Assembly: GCF_963576615.1 (NCBI RefSeq) | Contig: NC_088709.1 | Location: 12,592,764-12,656,763, forward strand | Length of the DNA stretch: 64,000 bases | DNA from: Watersipora subatra | Taxonomy: Eukaryota > Bryozoa > Gymnolaemata > Cheilostomatida > Watersiporidae | Reading direction: 5' to 3' | Part shown: piece after piece, positions 11,576 to 22,589 of the stretch | How the letters are laid out: each line of letters opens with the position of its first letter | Position numbering within the stretch: the stretch's first letter is position 1 | The notes under the pieces: model-generated | Database searches by the model: none | Seen by the model: the letters and a program-made list of their open reading frames with translations, nothing else | Told to the model about the DNA's origin: nothing | Position numbers and translations under genes: made by a program

Positions 11576-12785
11576 CTAGATAGAGAATAATTATCATCAT
11601 CAGAGAGTAATCACGTAAATAGTTATTCTCTTGCGCCATACAATACATGCAGCCTATCAGCAGCCTGATTAGATAAGTAGCCTAGCATGCTGTCACTGGT
11701 CTTTTTGCTTACAATTTGCTTACTTTTGCTTACATGGTATAATAAAATAAAACAGCATAGGCGACTGACCTGTAATCTCTAGTAAATAATCCAATGGCAA
11801 TTGACAATAATAAATTGACAGTAGATGTTTAAATCGGGCTGCTTTCTAATAAAGCTAGTGAAACTTACAGCTATGAGCTAATCACAACTTTAGCTTATAC
11901 TCAACACCAACAACTATCATTGGTTAGCACGGATTAGGCCATTAGACCATCCTGACTCGGCTTGAAATCTAGGAACACTAAACTAATAAACGGTTCCTAC
12001 CATTGAACTTGACTATCACATGACTTTACGTTGATAGTGATACGTAACGTAACGTATGCGCCTTATTAGAGAGCTAATCGAATGCTAGTTCCGTTTGTAA
12101 ACAAACGGTGAAAAATGACAGAAATGTACATAATGAATAGTTATTTTCCTGCTGGGTGTTAATGAAAACTCCTCCTACACAACGTTTCGAGTACCCTGAT
12201 AGAAAAAAACCTATTTATAACATATAGAGTGAGATATATCAAATGATAAGTAGATGTAAAATATATTTACGTGAACCATGTATCCATACAAACTGTTGTA
12301 TTACAGATGCATAAACTCGGCAAATAATATATTCAGGCAAATAACAACTGTTCCATTATATTTAAAATATATATTGCATATACATAAGTGCATATGGAAA
12401 AACTTAGCACATGAAGTATTTTGATAAAAACAACACATAGGTATGCTGCCAAAACAGAAACGGTTTTCCAGATTTAAGTGATAATAGCTTATGAATGTAT
12501 AATATGTATAATACAGTATCTGTAAAAGATGGAATGAACTACTGCAACAACTAAACGGAAATTAAAAACAGTTGTGATAGAGGATAATCAAAATAGTGCA
12601 AACAAAGAAATGCAGGAATTAGTGGAATCAGATAATTAAACTTATACATACACGTTACAGAAACTGTGTAAAAGGAGATTGTTATAGCACTGGATATTGA
12701 GCCAAGGTGCTTCAGAGTTTCTTAGAACTAAATCAGATTAGGAATAACAGCACAACAACAGCTGCAGATAAATATTACAGTGATT
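11575..12785. other. AT-rich spacer, no gene seen
   Basis: The first 150 bases or so are the resumed FUT 5' flank (compare 18700-18850 and 53520-53640). After that I see only AT-rich sequence, with a small palindrome CCGTTTGTAAACAAACGG near 12090, and no supported gene. Confidence 0.5.
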
Positions 12786-12789
12786 ACAT

Positions 12790-14708
12790 TGTTACTGGAC
12801 TTTAAAAAGTACTACTTCAGTATTGTATGCCACAAAGAAGCACCTTGCAGTTTGAGTGTAGGATTTTACCATAATGATGCTGTCGGTGATCATAAAACGA
12901 CTGAATAAGTTTTTCATCAATGCAGTGGTTGGATATGCCATCTGCCGTTTCCCAAGGCATAACACATCACTAGATCTTACACTACTGATAAAATACACCA
13001 CACAAAGGAGTGGACCTGGCTTTATATTAATATGAAAGTATTAATCTGCAACTAGCAGGATCCTGATGACACCGTCTGATGGACGCACCAATCCTCCATT
13101 GTTTTGTAGCTCGAGTAAAGTATAGAGATGTCGGTACTGGATACTGGACTTAGTGGTAACCATCGACTGACGGCCAATGTCACGACAGCACTTTAGTTAG
13201 CTTTTGCACAATGTAGCCAGCTATATAGACTATCCTGTTACCTATAACAGAAATTTGACATCTGAAATCATTGAGTTCCACAAACTGATCAACTTCTGGA
13301 GTAGCCTGTATGATGAGAATCTCGTTTTGAGCAGTAACATTACCTGTCTTACCAGCATCTGATTGTGCACCACATTTGCTGATAAGCTTGCGAAAGGTAG
13401 CCTTGAACTGAGTAACAGTAGGATTATTATTCCAACCACCTAAACAAAAGCATCAATTATAACAATTACATAAAATCAACAAAAATGAATGTCTTATTCA
13501 CATAAACATAGTACCCTTAATATACAACAATACAACTAATAAAATAAGCGAAAATAAAACAGCTCAAAATGCTACCATATCGCTATGTAAAATGAAAATG
13601 TGGCAATTTTCACTGAAGTCATTCACACCCATCTTAGGCATAAAGCTTAAAGGTTGACTTGCAACAAAATTCACATTACAGTTATTTGGTATCAACAGAT
13701 TCACCATGTTTTATTCTGTTGTGTTGTAGGTGCCAAATATGTGGAAATGTGATGACAAGCTCTTGAAAGCTCAAAAACAAAAAGCCGCTGTAGATTGGAA
13801 TCTGTTTATCTATCTGACGTAGTCATTACATTTTGGTTAAACTACTTAAGTTGAACAACCTTGCAGCACTATGCTTGACAATATAGTTTTAAATTCCATT
13901 ATTGAAAAGCATCATTCAACATTGAAAAATATTACCTTTAAATGACTTCAGTCGAACGTTTTAGCCTGTTGTCAAAACATGGATCATTGAAATGTTCGTT
14001 GCAGATAAGTGCCCAAGGATCAGGCTTATTCATTCTTCTGCAGTTGCGATACCATTGTAAATAACGAGAGTTCTCAGTTGCTTTGTTTGAAAATCTAAAA
14101 ATTAAAATGAAACTGTAGTAGTTAGTTAGCCACAGTAGTAATAACAATAGTATTATTACTCTTATTTCCTTACTGCTAACTATATCTAGGTACAACAATA
14201 AGTAATATTATAAGCAATACAAACATTTTTTTTTAATTTCTCTAAATATAAATGTTTAGAAATAACGTAATGATTTGTACTTTCAAAATATTAATATAAA
14301 AATTCCAAGTTTAAATAATAAAAATCCCTCGTTCTGAAAGAAGAACATTTCACTCACTAACTTATAAATTTATGTAATCCCCGACAAAATACAGTCAAAC
14401 TCGTACACTCAATAGTAACACTGATCGACTCTCACTCATCCAGTGACTAGTGTAGTACAACTAACTAGTGGCAGTACTAACTAGTAGTAGCGCAACTAGT
14501 AGTAGTCGTAGACTTTAGTGAAACTTGTGAAATGACTCACTTGTGAAATGTCATGCCCTTTCCTTTGAAAGTCCATTCTGCGGTTTTTGCAGTTCATGGA
14601 ATAGCAACAGCACTGTCCACCTACACCCTTCTCTCTCTTACACAAATTATTAGTAGTAATCTCAGTAGTCTGTTCCTCTGATTTAGCGGTGTATTCGTGA
14701 TCTTCCAT
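12790..14708 (-). pseudogene. P-element-like THAP transposase relic, internally deleted
   Basis: Three blocks in minus-strand order. (1) 14708-14500: ATG, acidic leader, then Cys-rich GGQCCCYSMNCKNRR, with a good splice donor (GTGAGT) at 14533. (2) About 14091-13940, after a polypyrimidine acceptor: FSNKATENSRYLQWYRNCRR and ICNEHFNDPCF, the second half of a THAP zinc finger (W, C..HF). (3) 13442-13040: GGWNNNPTVTQFKATFRKL, then IAGYIVQKLTKVLS, a TGA, and LLELQNNGGLVRPSDGVI, all resembling the C-terminal region of P-element/THAP9 transposases. A fragment with CIDEKLIQSFYDH follows near 12930. The RNase H-like catalytic core expected between blocks 2 and 3 is missing. The exon junction I tried (donor 14533 to acceptor 14091) does not keep frame, so I call it a relic. 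Confidence 0.55.
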
Positions 14709-14854
14709 AGCTGGTAAATCTGAAATTAAATTTCTTTCTCACGTTGAACACAATGAAATTAACTAAAACGGTAACTGAAAATGGTGTCGGCCGGATTTCC
14801 GCACTCGCGAATGACCTCTGCCATTTCCGGGGTTTTGAGTTCAATGGTTCCTAC

Positions 14855-14950
14855 AGTGTATGTGTGTGTGTGCGCGCATGTGTGCTCATTTTTGTGTATG
14901 CACGCATGTATGTGAATGTGTGATTGTCTCATTGCATGTGTGTGTCAATT
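14855..14950. repeat. TG/CG-rich tract
   Basis: Short TG, CGCG and GCATG-rich stretch, less regular than the other alternating tracts. The flanks 14710-14855 and 14950-15180 hold nothing I can identify. Confidence 0.6.
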
Positions 14951-15183
14951 TGTCTATGTAACAATTATGTGCGGTGATATTTTTGGCTAACTTCATTCAA
15001 ACTTTATACGCATATGCTCCATGCCTTCAATACGCTCATCAAAAGTGTTCATTTCAAAACTTCATATGGTTCTTAAGAACCTGCCTCTTAAACAGTGATC
15101 TAGTTAGAAACTCATGAATGTGCCTTCCCATGCATTCAGAACAATTGAGGTTAACAACCTTGAGGTAAAAATACTTCTCTACA

Positions 15184-15935
15184 GTGATACTAGTAATAGT
15201 CATTATAAAATACAGTGAAACTAGTAATAGTCATTATAAAGTACAGTGATACTAGTAATAGTCATTATAGAGTATGGTGATACAAGTAATATACTCATTA
15301 TAAAGTACAGTGATACTAGTAATAGTCAATATAAAGTACAGTGAAACTAGTAATAATCATTGTAATGTACAGTGATACTAGTAATAGTCAATATAAAGTA
15401 CAGTGATACTAGTAATGGTCATTATAGAGTATGGTGATACAAGTAATATACTCATTATAAAGTACAGTGATACTAGTAATAGTCATTATAGAGTATGGTG
15501 ATACAAGTAATATACTCATTATAAAGTACAGTGATACTAGTAATATACTCATTATAAAGTACAGTGATACTAGTAATAATTATTGTAATGTACAGTGATA
15601 CTAGTAATAGTCAATATAAAGTACAGTGATACTAGTAATGGTCATTATAGAGTATGGTGATACTAGTAATATACTCATTATAAAGTACAGTGATACTAGT
15701 AATAGTCATTATAAAGTACAGTGATACTAGTAATAATCATTATAAAGTACAGTGATACTAGTAATATACTCATTATAAAGTACAGTGATACTAGTAATAG
15801 TCAATATAAAGTACAGTGAAACTAGTAATAATCATTGTAATGTGCAGTGATACTAGTAATAATCATTATAAAGTACAGTGATACTAGTAATATACTCATT
15901 ATAAAGTACAGTGATACTAGTAATAGTCATTATAA
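15184..15935. repeat. 31-bp minisatellite (FUT2 side)
   Basis: About 24 tandem units built on TACTAGTAATAGTCATTATA followed by AAGTACAGTGA (31 bp). A 33-bp variant has ATACTCATTATA in place of AGTCATTATA and is interspersed among the 31-bp units. The same array, with its own variants, is at 49650-50495 on the 3' side of FUT4. Flanks on both sides also align, so the array duplicated together with the gene. Confidence 0.85.
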
Positions 15936-15949
15936 AGTTCATTCATAGT

Positions 15950-17278
15950 TATTTATATAGTTGTAGATATATGGTCACCAATAGTAACAACACACGTCTC
16001 TAGATTACTCCTAGACAGCTGCCTTTTAGAACCATCGTCTCAAACTAAAACTAATTGCTAAAAACAATCTAGAAAGACCAGTAAGCAACTATTGTTTTTA
16101 GTGCCTGTGTTAAAATGGAACTGTTTTTACTCGGGTTTCATAGAATAATACGAATTAGAAAAAAAATTTCTACAAAATTAAAATATTTTTTGGTAGCTTT
16201 TATTAAGTTTTTAGTAGACTAGTACTCGTCTCTTAAAGCGAGTTTGCACATTTCTTTTACCAAGTCAAATTATTAACCCTTCTCGTGTCATCATGTTGTA
16301 TGCAAAAATGTTTGGCATTTTGTATTGGTAATTTCTGTCATAGTTGTGTTCACATTCATAAGTCCTATGTTGTTCTTGCAACATTACACATTGCAACATT
16401 GATAAGAAAATCATATGAAATTCAGGATTTATTAATTACAGGTCATTACTAGTCACCATTGTTTAGTAGTGAAACAACAGGAAGATGTTTTAATAGACAT
16501 ACTTTGTAATTTGTTGTTTTTCTAACTCTGCCTAGGTATTATTGATGATTACATTGTATTAAATTTAAGAGACCAATCAAGAACTGAGGGAGCTGAATGC
16601 ACGATGATAAATGTGCAAAAGAAAGTTATGATTATGAACAGCATAATGATTACTACAGATCAACATTTGTATTATTTTTTTATTTTGATTTCGTATTCTT
16701 GATTGCTTCTAGCATATTAAGTATTTAAAGTTTTATCTGATTCGGCAAAAGTCTGGTGACTTCTCAACAATGATGGAAATTAGGGAGCCAAAACAAAGTC
16801 AAAATCTCAATAATGTGTAGCCATACACAGCCAACTGATCACAATAGTTTATTTGGATTGAAGTCTTTGAGTTACTACCTGCTAGCCTGAGTACCTTTAT
16901 AATACTTGGGCTAATCTGAATCAGAGATATTGTCTACAGTTCCATTTGCTTTAGCTACAAACTCATTACACTTGACGTAGATGAGGATTTGTTAAGGCAA
17001 TTACAGCTGATAGATTATTACAACTCATCAATCCAGTGTTCAATGATTACCCTATAACAGATGATATTATCTGTACCTAAATAACAACATTGCTACTGCT
17101 GGCAACATGCTGTAAATATAAAGCTTATACAAATAAACCCCCAACATTTTCAACGGCATTGCAAATTATTTATGAAGAAATAATTTTTTACTTAGATATT
17201 TGAGATAATTTAAGAGAAAAGACTGCTCAAATAGATAAACACGAAAAATGTTACTGCCATAAATAGCTGCTGAACAAG
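15950..17278. other. 3' flank of FUT2, no gene seen
   Basis: Aligns with 50500-52045 downstream of FUT4. It contains one copy of the unit that is expanded sixfold at 51141-51392 (here around 16567-16610). No reading frame of note. Confidence 0.7.
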
Positions 17279-18487
17279 TCACACACTCCTGTTTGCCAAG
17301 TTCTTGCAGTTGCTCTGGTTATTCCACTCGTCTGCAAAGAGGTGACTCTGGGCAGCTCTAAGTGACTCAAGGTGATTGATACTTTCACAAAGACTACAAA
17401 CAGACTTCTTGTTGGTTTCTCTGGTTACTGTGTAGCTGTGGCGCCACTCATGGTACCTGTTATAGGCAGCGTCATCATTCATCAGATGCTGGAGGTATTT
17501 CCCTAAAGCCTCTATTGATGAGAAGTTGTAGACGTGAATAAATGAATCGGGAGGTGCAACATCAGTATACTCTTCAATTGATAAACCACCGAGAGCTACA
17601 GGAATAAAATATCCTCTGTTTTCTAAAGTCTTCCAAAACTTTTCTGTTATGTAATCTTTGCATAAAGAGTTCTCAAACGCTAAGTAAAACCTGTATTGCG
17701 AGTGCACTTTTGCTTCACATGTAAAATCATCACCTTTTCTCGGACAAGGCTGCTGATTAGTGCAGCTTCCGAATATGTCTCCATTTACATATGTTAAAAG
17801 AAGCTTCATAACCTCGAGTCTATTATACTGATGAGAGTCACAGTTTGAGACATAAGCATACGCCCCTTTTGTCTTATGTTTAGCATAGTCAACAATACCC
17901 TCTGAAGTATTCTCAGCCTTTTGTTTCATAAAACCATAAGGAAAGTGGGCCGGAATAGAATCTCGAGAGTAGGTCATGCTTCCATTAAATGAGTTGATGA
18001 CTTTGTTGAATCTGTTGTGAGAGAAGGCTGGTGATTCCATGCTGAAAACAAACCAGAGTTGTCGCTGCCGTACTTCAGCCGGAACTTGTAGCGTTATTTG
18101 CTCATAATTAGGACCAAAGATGAGGACATCAGCTTGCTGTGCATAACTGATGTTATTTAAACTGTGTCTGAATACACAATTTGAATATTGACAAGTTTCA
18201 AAGTTCAACATCTCAGTCAACAATAATCCACTTCGATCAATACTCAGTATTAGCTTCATCTCTTCTGGCCTCACTACTCTCGCAAAGCTTTTTGATTGTG
18301 TTTTCATTGTATTCCTCTCCTTCATCACTTCAGTTGTATTCCGTGTAGAGAATATTTCACTTTCTTGCTGTTGATTGTTCTTTACTAAGTTCTTATACAT
18401 GTAGTTGTTAGTATGTCTGTGTAATACAACAGCAAGGCAGATGCAGAGTATTACGGCAATACAAAATCTTTTCAACAGCCGATCCAT
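17279..18487 (-). CDS. FUT2: alpha-1,3-fucosyltransferase (GT10), intact
   Basis: Predicted type II Golgi glycosyltransferase of family GT10, using GDP-fucose to fucosylate N-acetylglucosamine-containing glycans. It has 402 residues from ATG at 18487; a TTG three codons upstream is not a plausible start. Residues about 8-22 form the signal anchor and about 30-75 a Ser/Thr/Gln-rich stem. Residues 151-185 hold ESPAFSHNRFN and MTYSRDSIPAHFPYG, and 212-241 VSNC and DIFGSC. Residues 267-285 are FYLAFENSLCKDYITEKFW, the GT10 donor-binding signature, with PVALGG after it. C364, C367 and C394 may form the C-terminal disulfides typical of the family. The length fits GT10 enzymes. The coding region is one exon. 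Acceptor specificity cannot be read from the sequence. Its C-terminal half is nearly identical to that of FUT4. Confidence 0.9.
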   Translation of the reverse strand: MDRLLKRFCIAVILCICLAVVLHRHTNNYMYKNLVKNNQQQESEIFSTRNTTEVMKERNTMKTQSKSFARVVRPEEMKLILSIDRSGLLLTEMLNFETCQYSNCVFRHSLNNISYAQQADVLIFGPNYEQITLQVPAEVRQRQLWFVFSMESPAFSHNRFNKVINSFNGSMTYSRDSIPAHFPYGFMKQKAENTSEGIVDYAKHKTKGAYAYVSNCDSHQYNRLEVMKLLLTYVNGDIFGSCTNQQPCPRKGDDFTCEAKVHSQYRFYLAFENSLCKDYITEKFWKTLENRGYFIPVALGGLSIEEYTDVAPPDSFIHVYNFSSIEALGKYLQHLMNDDAAYNRYHEWRHSYTVTRETNKKSVCSLCESINHLESLRAAQSHLFADEWNNQSNCKNLANRSV

Positions 18488-18513
18488 TGTAGACAACTCC
18501 CATACAGCTTTAC
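18488..18513 (-). promoter_or_regulatory. Candidate 3' splice site and 5' UTR before FUT2
   Basis: On the minus strand TTGCCTTTACAG precedes GTAAAGCTGTATG, 26 bases before the ATG. The pyrimidine run plus CAG is kept upstream of FUT1 and FUT4 but not FUT3. It suggests a single coding exon behind a 5' UTR intron. The same CAG|GTAAAG could equally be read as a donor. Confidence 0.35.
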
Positions 18514-18519
18514 CTGTAA

Positions 18520-19900
18520 AGGCAATTTTTCAAGTCTTCACTATGATGTGAGCGATTGCTGTCTATCAGTGCATTCGTTGATCTATCTGTTCAAAACTAT
18601 GATACAACATTGTAATGAACTCAAACTCACTCAAACTCTTATCTTATTATTAGCCTACTTGGCGCACCAATATTTGCACCTATCAACCATCTTCCAACAT
18701 TAAAGAATGATTATCATCATCAGAGATTAACTATGTACATAAAAGTAGTATTCTCTCATGTCATATACATTCACTGCCTAGCAGCAGCCTGGTTAGATAA
18801 GTAGCTTAGCATGCTGTCACTGATGTCACTTTTCTTACATTCTAGTTACTCTGATGTATAGTGGACTTATCAGATAAATTTATACAGTCAATTTTTGTTG
18901 TGAACAGATGAACCTCAAATTTTTGTTAGTCAATTTTAAGATTGTCATGTGAGCCACAATTTAGGACACTAGCAGATGTTTTAAGGAAGCTATAACTACA
19001 TTTATGGTGCATGTAGCAAACGAGACTTGGTTTGTGTCACTTGCTTGTTCCACATAAAGTGAAACGGTTAAAGGGGTGAAAAATAATGAAACTCGGCAAT
19101 TATTAAAGTTTCAAGTTCAAAGATAAAAGTTAAGGAATTTATTTGTTCTTTTGTAAAAAATGAGCAGATCCTTTTAGTCACTCACAAAAAGAGGAGTACA
19201 TCACTGTCATTGTTGTTTGGGTTATTTTTTAGAACAATCTTTACTTCCAAATTTAAGAAAAAGCTTTTTTTCAGCTACTTTTACCTTCATCGGTCATACT
19301 TACCTATTGCCAAGATAAGAAAGCTATATGATATCTTTATTTTACGTAAAACATCATTCCTTTTTTATCTTATGAAGTATATGCAAGTATTCGGTATTTA
19401 AAACATGTTTATTTTTATAACGTTTCAAATTATTTTCAGCTTTTGAATGCATAAGTATTTTTAGTTCTTTCAAGTGGAATTACTTGTAATTCAAGTCAAC
19501 CTATTGATCGATTGATACACTAGCTCGATCAGAGACAATATTAAACTTGTATTTTAATTTTTAACTATATGTACTCGGCATTGACAGAACCCAAATTTAT
19601 TAAATATATGTAACTATCGTTACAGTAATACATGTAGAATAACTGTTACAGATGTAAATAGTGGAAACATCCACAGCATTACTTTTAGATTGACTGTTTA
19701 ATAAATATATTATTTCTATTTTTTTTTGTTTAACTCATGTTTTGCATACATTTATTTGTACAGGTTGTAGTCTTGTATAAAAGTCAATATAATCTATTGA
19801 TGAGTGTCTTGTACTTATACACTATTACATATTATACGTACTTATAAAGTGATATTTTATATTAAACAAACCTTGACTCAACTGAACACCATCTTGTGTT
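18520..19900. other. 5' flank of FUT2, no gene seen
   Basis: 18520-18850 resembles the FUT1 and FUT4 5' flanks. 18860-19750 aligns with 54790-55440 beyond FUT4, apart from about 300 bp (19380-19660) present only here. Small reading frames are not conserved between the copies. Confidence 0.6.
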
Positions 19901-20037
19901 ATAGAGCAATAAGTTTATAGTTTCTAATTCTACACACTTTGATTTTAGAAAAAGGTTCTCTTACTGCACTCTTAAGTACTGGAGTTGCGAGACCTTTAGG
20001 AGTGGTATGAGTTACAATCATAGGGCTAACAACAGCT

Positions 20038-20080
20038 CTATGTACTGGCTGGTTTATTCTATAAACCAGCCAGTACATAG
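20038..20080. repeat. Palindrome with 3-base spacer
   Basis: CTATGTACTGGCTGGTTTAT, spacer TCT, then its exact reverse complement. The left side comes from the unrecognised coding-like relic, the right side from the start of segment B. A sequence ending in TCTACACACTTTGA occurs on both sides (about 19915 and 20098) as a direct repeat. Confidence 0.85.
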
Positions 20081-20603
20081 TTCTATATTTTCTATGTTTA
20101 TAATTTCTAATTCTACACACTTTGACTTTAGGAAAAGGTTGTCTAAGAGTAACATTGATAAACAGATTAGCCATTTATTACATTTGTTTATTAAATTTTT
20201 CATTAGGTTTAGAATTAAGTTGACCTGATTTTATTATCAAGTAAAATCAAAGCTTTTAGCTTGCATCTTACATAACTATTCCTATTTAATTTGAAGTTCG
20301 TTTAATCAAGTGTTTGCTTTTAATAATTATGAGTTGATATTTGAGTTGTTAATTATAAATTGAATTAGTTTAGATTTCAATGAATTTAATGTTAAAAAAC
20401 GTTAGGTCAGTTTTTATTCTCACCACTTTTAACTTTAAACGCATACATCACCATACCTTTTTATGTATCAATAATAAGTTATTAATAAAAACTTTTTTTG
20501 TTGATTATTAATATTTTAATTATTACGTTTAGAACAAATGTTTTGTTTATTTTACATTTATTCATACATTTTACATTTATTCATACATGCATACATGCAT
20601 GTA

Positions 20604-20754
20604 TGCATGCATACATAGAAGTTCTGAGGTTGCAACCAGGTTCTGAAATACTCCAGTTATACCCGTCCCAGGTACAGTGCGTATTACGAGGACGGGTATA
20701 ACTGGAGTATCTCAGAACCTGGTTGCAACCTCAGAACTTCTATGTATGCATGCA
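20604..20754. mobile_element. Long foldback element (65-base arms)
   Basis: Arms 20604-20668 and 20690-20754 are reverse complements with one mismatch, around a 21-base loop. The arms contain GAAGTTCTGAGGTTGCAACC and end in ATGCATGC/CATACATG repeats, which extend the pairing imperfectly to about 20583 and 20790. It sits where segment B departs from copy A, so it is either an inserted foldback MITE or the product of a local inversion. About 20800-21220 has no match in the other copies. It contains CAGGCCTGTGAGGCAGGCCC twice (once with A for G) and no gene. Confidence 0.7.
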
Positions 20755-21224
20755 TGCATGTATGCATGCATACATGCATACATGTATGCATGTATAATGT
20801 ATGTTTCGAAGCCAGAGCAGTTCTGGCGGAAGGATCCTCCTTATGTCAACCAGGCAGGCATCAAACGTAGGCAGTTTATAAGAATAAGTATAGTGTATTT
20901 AGCATATATCAGTACATGTATAATTTCGTCTTGACAGTATAAAATCCGTTAACAGAATCCCAAAGAGTTGGCTTATGCCTTCTCCTTTTATACTATTTGC
21001 TCCGCCCACAATTATATAACATTCATTGTTTCACATCAGGCCTGTGAGGCAGGCCCAGACAATAAGCATAATGGTGTGCTAGCAGGCCTGTGAAGCAGGC
21101 CCAAAAATGTAGTGTTATATAACAGTTTTACCAGGGTATTATATAACCGGTTAAGAAATATACATAAGTGACTAGGCATAATGTGGTCTCAAGCACAAAC
21201 ATATGGTTTAGTATAGTCCCGTCC

Positions 21225-21480
21225 TCCACAATATTGTTAAGTTTATTGTCCTTTTTCAGTATTTTGATCAAATTATTTTGAATCCGATTCTTCTCCTCTA
21301 ATGGATTCTTCTTTTTAACATTGCGATGCCTGTGACAGCAGGCTGTTTAGGTCTACCACCACGTCGGCAGCTCGTTGTCGAGGCTGCAGGTGTGTCCTGA
21401 TTGTCAGAAGCTGCAGGTTGCTAATCGTCATGGATAGTAGTATCACCAAGTGTGGTATTATCAGGGTCAGGTAGGTTGGT
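21225..21480 (-). pseudogene. THAP/P-element relic fragment (copy B)
   Basis: Nucleotide match to 3770-4030 of copy A, the linker between THAP domain and central domain. Both ends are truncated, leaving neither the THAP finger nor the transposase domain. Confidence 0.65.
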
Positions 21481-21594
21481 GCTGTCTTGTCATGAAGGTT
21501 TCCTTAAAATAAGAAGTTAAGCGGTAGATAACTTGTGGAAAAACGGTTTGCAATGATAAATCTGAGTTTGTCATTGTGGGTATGCATATCAAGT

Positions 21595-21745
21595 GTGTTT
21601 ATGTGTGCGTGTGTGTGTGTGTGTGTGTGTTTGCGTGCATGCATGCCTGTGTGTGTAAATATGCTTGCGTGTGTATGTGAGCATGCACGTGTGTACATGT
21701 GTATGTGTGTATGTGCATGTGTTTGCGCGCTGGCGCGCATATGTG
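21595..21745. repeat. (TG)n/(CG)n tract (copy B)
   Basis: Alternating TG/CG tract matching in position 6550-6765 and 62630-63080. Its left flank (21490-21595) matches 62510-62635 in copy D. Confidence 0.85.
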
Positions 21746-22589
21746 AACACATGGCTATGGAGGTAACAAAATATGGTTGTACAAAGAAGTACGTAGTTTG
21801 CTGCAGACTTATCAAAGATTCGTAATTTAAAGTCTATATGCATAAAACTAGCTGGTAGATTTCTCAAATGTCAGATACTTTGAAACCTCTAAAGGACACT
21901 TGCTATAGGTTGTCACTAATTCCCATTATATTTGATCGTTTGTCTTATTAGCTTTGCTTTTTCATTATTGTCTTTTTGGGTTAGCTTAGAGGCAGAGTTC
22001 ATTCAAATTATCTGTTTCATTGCAAAAAGCTCTTACATAAATTTCGCTAATGAAAATTTAATCAAAAAAAATCTTTTTCATATACTTTCATCTAGCAGTT
22101 TATAGTACAGGATAGACTGACATTTGAGCATAACATTTTTCATACTCATTGTATTAAAGTCTGCTGATGATTTTAGTAAATTACTAACAAACCATTATTG
22201 CTTTTATCCTAACTACTGGGTATATAGTAGATATCGAGATGCCTAATATTACAATTTGTAGTTGTCTTTCCTTGAGATCAAACGCGTTCAGTGTAAAAGT
22301 TTGAGGTCTTTTTCTCCTCGCCTCTCCTGTGGTATGTATTGTCGTTATTAAGTATTGTAGCCTTACCAGCATTCACTCGCCTCGTCGCTTGTTCAAGACT
22401 AACCATAACATGAAAAAATTTCAATTTCTTTATTTATTTTCTCTTTAAAAAGGTTAAACTAAATTTTCCATACTGTAACCAACCCCTGAAATCAAAGGCA
22501 CACATCAGCTGAAATCAAAAGCAAAATTTAATAATGGTTTTAGACTATCTTTGTTTTTGAATTTTAACATACCGGTAGTACTATCTACA

